Positions 1 through 6,244 are shown, counted from the stretch's first letter. The stretch is DNA of 6,610 nucleotides from Verrucomicrobiota bacterium (GCA_008932955.1 WBXE01000133.1:1-6610), one strand, 5' to 3'. Notes: a model not told the origin generated them from the letters alone. Numbers and translations: made by a program.

Positions 1-348
1 GCCCTCGACCACTTCGAGGCGGATCACGCCGCGGCGCGGGTCCTGCTGCGGGACGAGTACTGAAACCGTCTGGAATCCCTTGTCGTGATAGGCTTTTTCC
101 AAGGCAACGCGTGCCAGCTCCACATCGTCGGCCGTGCGACCCGGCCCGAGGAATGGATAGACCGCAGCCTCCACATCCAGCGGCTGCAAGCGCCGCGCGC
201 CTTCCACCCGGTACTCGCGGATGTAAAGGGAGGTCGTCTCTGTGGCGCTCAGACAGGTCCCGATGCTGGCGAGTGCGAGGCACGCCGCGAGCGTCCGCAG
301 GCGGAGTACCTGCGGGGAGAAAACGGGATAATTGTGGGAAGAGACCAT
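1..348 (-). CDS. ShlB/FhaC-like POTRA outer-membrane transporter, N-terminal part (3' end off window)
   Basis: Only the first 116 codons are present; the frame stays open to the left edge. Residues 1-16 are a polar/basic leader, 17-35 a hydrophobic stretch (LRTLAACLALASIGTCLSA), so I read a Sec signal peptide with cleavage near A35; the Cys at 32 is not in a proper lipobox. Residues about 40-116 fit a POTRA_2 domain: a first strand (LYIREYRVEGARRL), a helix with the usual R-T-x-D-D-V-E-x-A pattern, the second helix and strand (ALEKAYHDKGFQTVSV), then RRGVIRLEVVEG. This order is typical of TpsB-type proteins (ShlB, FhaC, HecB), which secrete or insert partner proteins through the outer membrane using a C-terminal 16-strand barrel, which would be outside the window. 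ATG348 is the first ATG after an in-frame TGA at 367-369; no clear Shine-Dalgarno precedes it. A BamA-like or other POTRA protein is the alternative, but a single POTRA directly after the signal peptide favours TpsB. Confidence 0.75.
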   Translation of the reverse strand, partial: MVSSHNYPVFSPQVLRLRTLAACLALASIGTCLSATETTSLYIREYRVEGARRLQPLDVEAAVYPFLGPGRTADDVELARVALEKAYHDKGFQTVSVLVPQQDPRRGVIRLEVVEG

Positions 349-417
349 ACCAAGGGCAGACTCGAGTCAGCCGAAGGGATGATCGTCGCAGCGGGGGCCT
401 CGCCTCAAGGGGTGAAA

Positions 418-435
418 TGTGACGAAATTGTCACA
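418..435. promoter_or_regulatory. Perfect palindrome, possible operator or activator site
   Basis: TGTGAC-GAAATT-GTCACA has 6-bp arms that match perfectly around a 6-bp centre. The arms resemble the half-sites of CRP/FNR-family regulators (TGTGA...TCACA), but the spacing between TGTGA and TCACA is 8 rather than the usual 6, so the regulator is not identified. It lies between two divergent starts (348 leftward, 497 rightward). Its centre (426.5) is about 60.5 bp upstream of the start point predicted for the rightward promoter, a position where activators of that family often bind. The function is inferred. Confidence 0.45.
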
Positions 436-451
436 ATGCAGGATTGCAGGT

Positions 452-480
452 TTGAAGAGCTCACCGTGACTTGTTATATT
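452..480 (+). promoter_or_regulatory. sigma70-like promoter for the small rightward ORF
   Basis: A -35 hexamer TTGAAG (452-457) and a -10 hexamer TATATT (475-480) are separated by exactly 17 bp. They match the consensus at 4 of 6 and 5 of 6 positions. Transcription would begin near 487, giving a leader of only about 10 nt before ATG497, too short for a normal Shine-Dalgarno and none is seen. No equally good promoter was found for the leftward gene at 348. Confidence 0.45.
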
Positions 481-496
481 CCGCTCAGCCCGCCCC

Positions 497-742
497 ATGC
501 AGACGACAGAATTGGATGATTTAAAACAATGGGTGGCCGAATGACGGGCGGAACACGCCAACCCAAAGGCCAAGGAAAAGCGCGATCAATGGACGAAATA
601 CGTGTCGCTGACGATGGGGGTCATCGCGCTGGGGGCCACCGCGCTCATCGTGAAGAAAAAGCCGCAGTGGGTGGTTTCTACGGTGTTTGGGGCCTTGGCT
701 TGCGCGCAGATGATGTACGTCCTATGCTGGATGCCGCTGTGA
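497..742 (+). pseudogene. Small two-helix membrane protein frame interrupted by in-frame TGA
   Basis: Read from ATG497, the frame gives a 15-residue acidic/amphipathic start (MQTTELDDLKQWVAE), then TGA at 542-544, then 65 further codons in the same frame ending at TGA 740-742. The part after the stop has a basic linker (AEHANPKAKEKRDQWTKY), a hydrophobic helix (about codons 37-52), a KKK turn, and a second hydrophobic helix (about 59-79) with a terminal WMPL. The charge pattern, the two-helix hairpin and the upstream promoter suggest a real gene of about 81 codons with one nonsense change (for example CGA to TGA). I do not recognise the family with confidence; the amphipathic start plus W-x-x-Y-x-S/A-L-T recalls the N-terminus of DUF4337-like proteins. 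Its end lies 15 bp from the convergent permease stop. Alternatives are UGA readthrough (the next base is C, a leaky context) or a later GTG start at codon 36. Confidence 0.4.
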
Positions 743-757
743 GGTGCTTGGCAGGTA

Positions 758-1855
758 TTACTTGTACTGGGCGCGCCGGAACAGCCACAGCCCTATAGCC
801 ACGCACAGCAGATTGGGTGCCCACAGCGCCAGCGAGGCGCCGGCGGTGGTTTTGCTATCATTGGCCACCATGATAAACAGAAAGTAGCCGGTGCCTAACA
901 ATAAGCTCATCAGCAAGCCGCTGGAGGAATCGCGGCGGCGCGCTTGCATTGCTAGCGGCACGGCGACAAAGGCGAACGCCAGGCATGCCAGGGAAAACGA
1001 ATAGCGCTCGGTGATCTCGGTGCGATACTTCACCAACTGTTGCGGCGTGAGCTCCGGATGTCTGGCCAGATAGGCGGCAATCTCCGGATTGGTCATCGCC
1101 GTGGGCTTGCTCTTCTCGGTTTGGCCACCGCCATAGGGAATCAGATAGGGCTCGGCCTCGTTGGCAAAGAACATCTCGACGCTGCCGTCGGGCTTGTGCG
1201 TCTCGAAGCTGGCGTTATACAACTTGAGACGCAGTTCTTTCTTGGCATCATCGACCACAAAGGTGAAGCGCTCGGCATGCAGGTAGGCATTGAGCGCCGC
1301 ATTTGGCGGGGCGTTCTCCGGCGTCCGGTACAAGTGCAGCCCGTTGAATGTCTCGCCCGATTGATTTTCCACGAAAAACTTCACGTCTTGCAACCCGGCG
1401 TGGACCATACCCGGATTGAGCAGGGATCGCGGATCGCGCTTGGCCTGTTCATAGAGCAGATCGGTGAGCGAGCTTCTGGCCTGTGGAACGACGTGGGTAT
1501 TGAGCCACAGGCAAGCCCCACACAGCAGCGCAGCAAGCACAAACACTGGCACCACCAAGCGTGCCAGGCTCACCCCGGCGACCCGGAAACTGGTGATTTC
1601 CTGATCGGAGGACAGTCTGCCGAAGACCAATAGCACCGCTGAGAGAAAGCCCCAGGGGATGGTGAACATCAGGGAGAACGGCAACACCGTCAGCACGAAG
1701 CGCAACACCAGCCACAACGGCGCGTGCTTGTCCACCAGCAGCGGCCGGATTTGCTTGAACAGATTGCCCAGCAACAACACCATGCTCAACACCACAATGG
1801 CTAACAGCGTGCCGAAAAGCACCTGGCGTCCGATGTAGCGGTCAGAAATTCGCAT
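758..1855 (-). CDS. LptF/LptG family (YjgP/YjgQ) permease
   Basis: The 365-residue protein belongs to the inner-membrane subunits of the Lpt LPS exporter, which pair with the LptB ATPase to extract LPS and pass it to LptC/LptA. Visible layout: TM1 about 13-31; TM2 about 51-79, followed by the family signature GRLSSDQEITSFRVAG (79-94); TM3 about 98-118; a periplasmic jellyroll-like region about 125-275, with the typical early segment (LLNPGMVHAGLQDVKFFVENQSG, 145-167); TM4 about 283-302, beginning RYSFSLACLAFAFVAVPLA; TM5 about 311-331; TM6 about 339-359; and a short basic tail. The length is normal. I chose ATG1855 (MRISDRYIGRQVLFG) because family members begin just before this helix. A GTG at 1909, 18 codons upstream and preceded by AGGGG, is a possible alternative. 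The sequence does not let me decide between LptF and LptG. No second Lpt permease gene is adjacent: its downstream neighbour is the convergent small ORF. Confidence 0.92.
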   Translation of the reverse strand: MRISDRYIGRQVLFGTLLAIVVLSMVLLLGNLFKQIRPLLVDKHAPLWLVLRFVLTVLPFSLMFTIPWGFLSAVLLVFGRLSSDQEITSFRVAGVSLARLVVPVFVLAALLCGACLWLNTHVVPQARSSLTDLLYEQAKRDPRSLLNPGMVHAGLQDVKFFVENQSGETFNGLHLYRTPENAPPNAALNAYLHAERFTFVVDDAKKELRLKLYNASFETHKPDGSVEMFFANEAEPYLIPYGGGQTEKSKPTAMTNPEIAAYLARHPELTPQQLVKYRTEITERYSFSLACLAFAFVAVPLAMQARRRDSSSGLLMSLLLGTGYFLFIMVANDSKTTAGASLALWAPNLLCVAIGLWLFRRAQYK

Positions 1856-1958
1856 GGGGTCGCGGCAATCTGCCCGTGTCGGTCCGGCCTGTCCAGCAAC
1901 AACACTCACAATCCCCTGCTGCCAAGCAAGCGCCCCGTTGAGGCACCCAGTTGAGGAG

Positions 1959-1979
1959 CGACGACTTTTAGTGTCGTCG
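1959..1979 (+). repeat. Hairpin of the left REP-like unit
   Basis: CGACGAC (1959-1965) pairs perfectly with GTCGTCG (1973-1979) across a 7-nt loop TTTTAGT. It directly follows the GGAG at 1955-1958. It lies about 100 bp upstream of the permease start on the minus-strand transcript. Confidence 0.6.
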
Positions 1980-2039
1980 TGCGGAAGGCTAGACCTTGAA
2001 TCGAACCTTGGGACTCATGCGTGGGCCGCGCTTGCGCAA

Positions 2040-2058
2040 CCACCACAAAATGTGGTGG
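2040..2058 (-). repeat. Hairpin of the right REP-like unit, just after the PHP gene stop
   Basis: CCACCACA (2040-2047) pairs perfectly with TGTGGTGG (2051-2058) around an AAA triloop. On the minus strand it directly follows GGAG and begins about 12 nt after the PHP gene stop codon. It could weaken read-through into the permease gene or protect the upstream mRNA end, but there is no T-tract after it on the minus strand, so I do not call it an intrinsic terminator. Confidence 0.6.
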
Positions 2059-2069
2059 CTCCTTAGCGC

Positions 2070-3539
2070 TCACAGCCTGCGGCGGGCGCGTAGGTGCCAG
2101 GCGCTGCGGCCCAGCCAAGCGCCGGCGAGCAGCGCGATGGCGGCGAAACACAATGCATAGGTGCCGATGTGCCGAGGAAAACCCGACGCCAGCCGGCCGT
2201 TGGGAGCGATCGCCACCCAGTTCCAGCCGCCCCACAACACAATGCAAGCCAAGCCGGTCACCCCCACCGCTGCCAACACCCGTCCGGCGGGCCAACCGCT
2301 GCGGGCCAGCAGTCGCGCCAGGGCGAAGATAGCGGCGCTCCACAGCCACCACGAGACGACCTGCAGCGGGGAAAGTTCGGCCGCATAGCGCAGGGTTTCG
2401 GCCACGGGTGAACAGGCCGCCCGCCACCCGGTGGCTGGCCCCAGGGTACCGGCCACCACCGGCACCACGTCGGCGCTGCCGCGCTCGCGCAATTTTGTCA
2501 GCACGCTCGCCGCTTTTTGTTGGGTCGACATGGTGGCCACCGGCGAGTCGGCGTGAATGACCGTCCAAGTGCGGGCGATGCCGCCACAGCCGTGCCAATC
2601 CGAGGTGGCCACCAGCGCGAGGCCGTGACTGCGGGCCGCCTCGAGAATCTCCTGGCGGATCGCCACGGGAATGTTAGGGTGGCCGTAGTTGGCGATTTCA
2701 AACCCATCGATGCCGGCATCGGCCAGCACTTTGGCCTGATTTTTCCCCAGTGTGAAGCCCATGGCGAGGGTTGCTCCTTGCTGCGCAGTATGGATGGATG
2801 CGAGGTAGTCGGCTAAGGGATCGAGGCCATCGTTAGGCGATTCCACATAGTCGGCTTGGAGGCCGAGGAGCAGCAGTGGGAGGAACTTGTGTTGATAGAG
2901 GAAACTGAGTTCCTGGCCGGGGATCACCGCGGGCTGGGGCGTGGGGGCTTGGCTGGCGTACGCCTGGGTGGCAAAGGCGCCGGCCGGGTAGCGATGCTCG
3001 GTGACGGCCACCGCATTGTAACCGGCGGCCGTGTGCCAGGCGAGGTTTTGGGCGGCGGAAACCAAGCCGTCGTGGGACCCGTAGGTGTGCGAATGCAGAT
3101 CCACAATGAGTGCGTTCGGGTCGTCAACCCGCAGGCACCAGCGCGGCACCCGCAGGATGACCGTGGCGCCTATCGACAGCGTCATCACCAGGCCCGCCGC
3201 CAATCCAGCGGCGGCACTCCTGAGCACGCGGGTGCTGATAGATCGGCGGGGGCGGGCATGCCGGTCGGCCACTGCCCGCCAGATGGCGGTGCCAACGATC
3301 AGCCAAATGACGCTTACCAAGCCCGCCAAGCGGAAGTCCGGAGCCCCCGCCAGGATGTGGAACGGTGCGGTCCAGGGTTCAATGAGGGCACCGATGACCG
3401 AGGACTCCAGCCGCATACCGGGCAGCCGCGTGAAGTCCCGCGCATCGAAGGGGCCCTGCAGATGCATCGGCAGCAAAGCACACAGCGTCAGCCCTAGCAA
3501 GCCGGCGAGCGTGAGCCACAGCGCGCGGCGGTGGTTCAT
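2070..3539 (-). CDS. Six-helix membrane protein with a PHP-type phosphoesterase domain
   Basis: The product has 489 residues. Helices lie at about 7-27, 69-89 and 107-131, then a soluble domain at about 138-385, then helices at about 392-412, 419-438 and 458-478. The soluble domain is PHP-like: D147-L-H149-S-H151-T with S-H-D-G following, T180-E-H182, G208-Q-E210, F-E-I-A-N at 280-284, and S313-D314-W-H316. PHP domains are metal-dependent phosphoesterases. The histidine normally found in an AHP-type motif between G-x-E and the E-x-x-N region is not evident: the equivalent stretch reads ATLAMGFTLGKN (256-267). The basic segments (HRR at the N-terminus, RHARPRRS near 93-100, ARSGWPAGR near 412-420, RARRRL at the end) all fall on one side, placing the catalytic domain in the periplasm. 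ATG3539 has GGAG at 3546-3549 with a 6-nt spacer; the longer frame up to 3698 only translates repeat DNA. It follows the GT39 gene on the same strand after a 222-bp gap. The substrate is unknown. Confidence 0.85.
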   Translation of the reverse strand: MNHRRALWLTLAGLLGLTLCALLPMHLQGPFDARDFTRLPGMRLESSVIGALIEPWTAPFHILAGAPDFRLAGLVSVIWLIVGTAIWRAVADRHARPRRSISTRVLRSAAAGLAAGLVMTLSIGATVILRVPRWCLRVDDPNALIVDLHSHTYGSHDGLVSAAQNLAWHTAAGYNAVAVTEHRYPAGAFATQAYASQAPTPQPAVIPGQELSFLYQHKFLPLLLLGLQADYVESPNDGLDPLADYLASIHTAQQGATLAMGFTLGKNQAKVLADAGIDGFEIANYGHPNIPVAIRQEILEAARSHGLALVATSDWHGCGGIARTWTVIHADSPVATMSTQQKAASVLTKLRERGSADVVPVVAGTLGPATGWRAACSPVAETLRYAAELSPLQVVSWWLWSAAIFALARLLARSGWPAGRVLAAVGVTGLACIVLWGGWNWVAIAPNGRLASGFPRHIGTYALCFAAIALLAGAWLGRSAWHLRARRRL

Positions 3540-3545
3540 CCCGAA

Positions 3546-3549
3546 CTCC
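3546..3549 (-). promoter_or_regulatory. Shine-Dalgarno deciding the PHP gene start
   Basis: On the minus strand GGAG lies 6 nt upstream of ATG3539. It supports this start over the ATG at 3698, which would add 53 residues encoded largely by the CACGGATT-type repeat. Confidence 0.6.
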
Positions 3550-3574
3550 GAGGTTGGACCATGCTCGGGGCAAT

Positions 3575-3695
3575 ATGAACCACGGATTTTACGGATTGAA
3601 ACAAGGGTCTTCCGGAGCTTCTGCTGTGCTGCAAATGGCGAGAGAATCCAAATCCAAAAAATCCGTAAAATCCGTGCAATCCGTGGTTTCATGAT
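3575..3695. repeat. CACGGATT-type inverted repeat element, about 120 bp
   Basis: CACGGATTTTACGGATT (3581-3597) has a perfect reverse complement at 3660-3676, separated by 62 bp. The outer flanks also pair imperfectly: ATGAACCACGG on the left against CCGTGGTTTCAT on the right, the right side carrying one extra base and one extra GCAATCCGTG unit. The array is built from ATCCGT/ACGGAT units spaced about 9-10 bp apart. Similar degenerate arrays are frequent between genes in Verrucomicrobiota and Planctomycetota, from memory and not checked here. It sits between the GT39 stop and the PHP start; a long stem here could act as a transcript boundary. Confidence 0.65.
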
Positions 3696-3761
3696 CAAAT
3701 TTCAGATTTCAGCTTCGGGGTTCAATTCTGGCGGGGCGGCATGGGCGCAGAGGTGGCGGCT

Positions 3762-5264
3762 TCAGTCGCGATGACACAGATAGATGATGAAATGCGTCAT
3801 GTCGCGGCCTTGGTGCTGCGACCAAAAATCATCCACCACCTCGCACTTGGGAAAGTCGCGCAACAGTGAAGGCGGTAACGCATCGCCTGGCTTGTCGGTG
3901 ACAAACAGCGCCTGCGGATGCTCCTTGATCTGATAGGACGGCCACAAGGTGAATTGGTTCTGTCCGCGCGGCTGCTCCGGCAGATAGGTGAGGGGCTGGC
4001 CCGGCAAATAGAACTGCATCATGCTGGCTTGCGAGTAGTGGTTGCCAATGAGCAATGACGCCTGATGCTCGGTGCGCGCCCGTTGAACATGCGCCGTGAA
4101 ATCCGCCCAGCCCTGGGCGCGGCGCAGCGGTTCGTATTTGCTCGGCAGGTGCAGGTAGTCGGTGTTGTGCATTACCACGCTGGCCAGACATGCGAGGCCC
4201 AGCGCCGCGCCAATGCCCCAGCGCCAGCGCGGGCTGGTGGCCGCGAGACGCCGCCAGAAAACCGTTAGAACGACGATTCCGGCGATAAGAGCCGGAGCCG
4301 TCCAATTTTCCTTGCCGGCGTGATTGAGGCTGAAAAACCCGAACACGGCGTAGACCGGCAAGCAGTGGCACAACAAGAAGCGGGCCTGCAAGTCGCGGTG
4401 ATTTTTCCAGCAAGTGCCGGTGATGGCAGCGATCAAGCCGAAGCCGATGAACGGTGAGAGGACGAGGATTTGACCGCCGATAAATCGCAACAACTCGAGT
4501 GGGCGGATGTGAAAGGAACTTTCCACACCGCTGCGCGAATGCAGGGCGGCGGCATGGATCCAACCGGTCTGGACGTTCCACCACACGATTGGCAGGATCG
4601 CGATGGCGAAGGCCACGCCCATCGCCACGGTGAATTTGCTGATCACCAGCGAGCGATGCGGTTTGGACCAGCACAGGAACGCGACGATGCAGAGCAATTG
4701 CAGGCCGTTGGTGAATTTAGCGAGAAACCCGAGGCCGACGATGAGGCCCAGCGCGAGCCATTGCCAGAGTTTGCGGCTGTGGATGGCGTTCCAAAACATG
4801 TTCATGCCCCACGCCCAACAAAACAGGCTCAGGATGTCGATGGTCATGAGCAATGAGCCCACGGCTAACAGCGGAATAATATTGGCCAGAATCAGGCACC
4901 ACAGGGCGTTGCGCTCACCGGCGAGGCGGCGTGCCAGCACGTAGAGTTGCCAACTGGTGCCGGCACTGAACATCACCGCGAAAAAACGCAGCCCAAACAC
5001 CGTGTTGCCAAACAGCCAGTTGCCCAACGCGATGACCCAGGCGACGGCCGGGCCCTTGTCGCGGTACGAGGCCGCCAAATGTTTTGACCAAACCCAGTAA
5101 TAAGCTTCGTCGGGAACCAGTTCGATGCGCGTCACATACCACAGCCGAAACAACGTCAGCGCGGCCAAAATCGCCGCCGCCACCAGCAGCGGGCCGAGGG
5201 CGCGGGTCGGGCGGTCCTCAGCCGCAATGAACGGCGGCGCGGATAATTTTGAAGGGGGAGTCAT
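3762..5264 (-). CDS. GT39-family (PMT_2/ArnT-like) membrane glycosyltransferase
   Basis: The protein has 500 residues with about nine to eleven hydrophobic segments between residues 23 and 365, then a soluble C-terminal region of about 130 residues. After the first helix comes L-V-P51-D52-E53-A-Y-Y-W-V-W-S, the acidic motif of the first periplasmic loop in GT39/GT-C enzymes, followed by SYRDKGPAVAWV (66-77), which corresponds to the common YxDxPP/GP loop. T-I-D (141-143) and K-F-T-N (183-186) are further family-like points, as is H-A-G-K-E-N-W (315-321). Such enzymes take a sugar from a polyprenyl-phosphate-sugar and transfer it, on the periplasmic side, to lipid A, another glycolipid or a protein. 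The start ATG overlaps the stop of the GT2 gene (ATGA, 5261-5264), so the two are probably translationally coupled and act in sequence. The acceptor and the sugar cannot be told from the sequence; ArnT-like lipid modification is one possibility, protein glycosylation another. Confidence 0.9.
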   Translation of the reverse strand: MTPPSKLSAPPFIAAEDRPTRALGPLLVAAAILAALTLFRLWYVTRIELVPDEAYYWVWSKHLAASYRDKGPAVAWVIALGNWLFGNTVFGLRFFAVMFSAGTSWQLYVLARRLAGERNALWCLILANIIPLLAVGSLLMTIDILSLFCWAWGMNMFWNAIHSRKLWQWLALGLIVGLGFLAKFTNGLQLLCIVAFLCWSKPHRSLVISKFTVAMGVAFAIAILPIVWWNVQTGWIHAAALHSRSGVESSFHIRPLELLRFIGGQILVLSPFIGFGLIAAITGTCWKNHRDLQARFLLCHCLPVYAVFGFFSLNHAGKENWTAPALIAGIVVLTVFWRRLAATSPRWRWGIGAALGLACLASVVMHNTDYLHLPSKYEPLRRAQGWADFTAHVQRARTEHQASLLIGNHYSQASMMQFYLPGQPLTYLPEQPRGQNQFTLWPSYQIKEHPQALFVTDKPGDALPPSLLRDFPKCEVVDDFWSQHQGRDMTHFIIYLCHRD

Positions 5265-6244
5265 GAAGGGTCGGAGTGAATGGCTGTAGGGGCGGTGGCG
5301 CTGCGCTCGACGTCGGCGATGATATAAAGCGGGCGCTGTTTGACTTGCTCGTAGGTGCGCCCGAGGTATTCGCCGAAAATACCGAACATCAACAACTCAA
5401 TGGTGCCAAAAATAGTGATCGCCGACATCAGCGAGGTCCAGCCTTGGACCAGCTCGCTGCCATAGACGAAGTGGTCAAATAAAACCCACATGATATAACC
5501 AATGAAGATGCTGAACAACAGCAGGCATAGCAGATAGGCCAAACGCAACGGCGCCGTGGACATTGAGGCGATCCCGTCGAATGCGAGCGCCAACATCTTG
5601 GGCAGCGGATAGTGCGTCTCGCCCGCTTGGCGGTCGCCACGATCGTAAAACACCTGGGTTTGCGGGAAACCAATCCACGGCACCATTCCCCGCAAGAACC
5701 GGTGCACCTCGCGCATCCGCGATAACTCGACGAGCGCCCGCCGACTCATCAGGCGAAAGTCGCCGGTGTCCTTGTGCACGGTCACGCCGCTGACTTTTTC
5801 GATGACCCGGTAAAACACGTTGGCCGTGATGCGTTTGCTCCAGCTTTCCTTGCCGCGCGTCAACCGCGTGGCGTACACCACATCGTAGCCCTCGCGGTAT
5901 TTCGCCACCAATTGTGGCACAACCGCCGGCGGGTCTTGCAGGTCAGCGTCCATCGAAATGACCACCTCGCCACGCGCGCTCTCCAAGCCAGCTGCCAACG
6001 CGCGTTGGTGGCCGAAGTTGCGCGACAGGTTCACCCCGACGTAGCGGGTGTCGCGTTGGCACTGCGCGCTGATGAGGCTCCAGCTCGCGTCTGCACTGCC
6101 GTCGTTGACCAACACGACTTCCACCGGTCCCTCGGTTAGCTCCAATTGCGTGAGGGTGGCCTCCAGCCCGGCAAACAACAACGGCAACACCGGTGCCTCG
6201 TTATACACCGGAATAACAATGGAAATTGTGAGCATATGGACCAT
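5261..6244 (-). CDS. GT2 polyprenyl-phosphate glycosyltransferase (DPM1/GtrB/ArnC-like)
   Basis: The 327-residue protein has a cytoplasmic GT-A domain: I-P-V-Y-N-E (11-16), V-N-D-G-S (46-50), R-N-F-G-H-Q-R-A-L-A-A-G-L (75-87), the metal/donor motif D-A-D-L-Q-D (99-104), D-T-G-D-F-R-L-M (159-166), and H-R-F-L-R-G (181-186). Two C-terminal helices follow (about 234-256 and 269-291), then G-E-Y-L-G-R-T-Y-E-Q-V-K-x-R-P (291-305). This is the two-helix arrangement of enzymes such as GtrB and ArnC, which transfer a sugar from a nucleotide donor to undecaprenyl (polyprenyl) phosphate. The product is the natural donor for the overlapping downstream GT39 gene. The length is typical. The start may be ATG6244 or the ATG at 6235 (MLTISIVIPV); neither has a clear Shine-Dalgarno, and the shorter form matches the usual family N-terminus slightly better. 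It appears to be the first gene of the leftward series. No convincing promoter was found upstream. Confidence 0.93.
   Translation of the reverse strand: MVHMLTISIVIPVYNEAPVLPLLFAGLEATLTQLELTEGPVEVVLVNDGSADASWSLISAQCQRDTRYVGVNLSRNFGHQRALAAGLESARGEVVISMDADLQDPPAVVPQLVAKYREGYDVVYATRLTRGKESWSKRITANVFYRVIEKVSGVTVHKDTGDFRLMSRRALVELSRMREVHRFLRGMVPWIGFPQTQVFYDRGDRQAGETHYPLPKMLALAFDGIASMSTAPLRLAYLLCLLLFSIFIGYIMWVLFDHFVYGSELVQGWTSLMSAITIFGTIELLMFGIFGEYLGRTYEQVKQRPLYIIADVERSATAPTAIHSDPS

Larger units (their letters stand above)
1953..2064. repeat. REPIN-like inverted pair of GGAG-headed hairpins
   Basis: The plus strand begins TGAGGAGC (1953-1959 region) and runs straight into a hairpin; the other end read on the minus strand begins TAAGGAGC and also runs straight into a hairpin. 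The two ends therefore form short inverted termini around an interior of about 60 bp. A GGAG (or GTAG) tetranucleotide immediately 5' of a hairpin is the hallmark of REP sequences mobilised by RAYT transposases (IS200/IS605-related), and two such units head-to-head form a REPIN or BIME. The interior holds a 12-bp-period direct repeat of ACCTTG (1993-1998, 2005-2010) and a GCGC-TT-GCGC palindrome (2028-2037). No transposase is present, so it would be a non-autonomous element. It fills most of the gap between the PHP gene and the permease. Confidence 0.5.

Noticed and set aside
85..519. Plus-strand open frame of 144 codons at the left end
   Set aside because: It overlaps the POTRA coding sequence and has no recognisable features; the opposite strand carries a clear signal peptide and POTRA pattern.
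542..559. Selenocysteine insertion at TGA 542-544
   Set aside because: Only a 4-bp stem (GGCG/CGCC) with a GAACA loop follows the TGA, which does not resemble a bacterial SECIS, and nothing in the small membrane protein suggests a redox function.
1040..1633. Plus-strand open frame of 197 codons
   Set aside because: It is an antisense shadow of the LptF/LptG family gene, whose minus-strand frame shows all family features.
1856..1909. GTG1909 as the start of the permease
   Set aside because: AGGGG stands shortly upstream, so it is possible, but family members begin right before the first helix as at ATG1855, and the extra 18 residues look unstructured. Kept only as an alternative.
2040..2058. 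Intrinsic terminator after the PHP gene
   Set aside because: The hairpin is strong, but the minus strand continues with TTGCGC and no T-tract.
3540..3698. Upstream start for the PHP gene at ATG3698 (53 extra residues)
   Set aside because: Most of the extension is translated from the CACGGATT-type repeat, and ATG3539 has a well-spaced GGAG. A hydrophobic helix begins a few residues after ATG3539, as expected for the true start.
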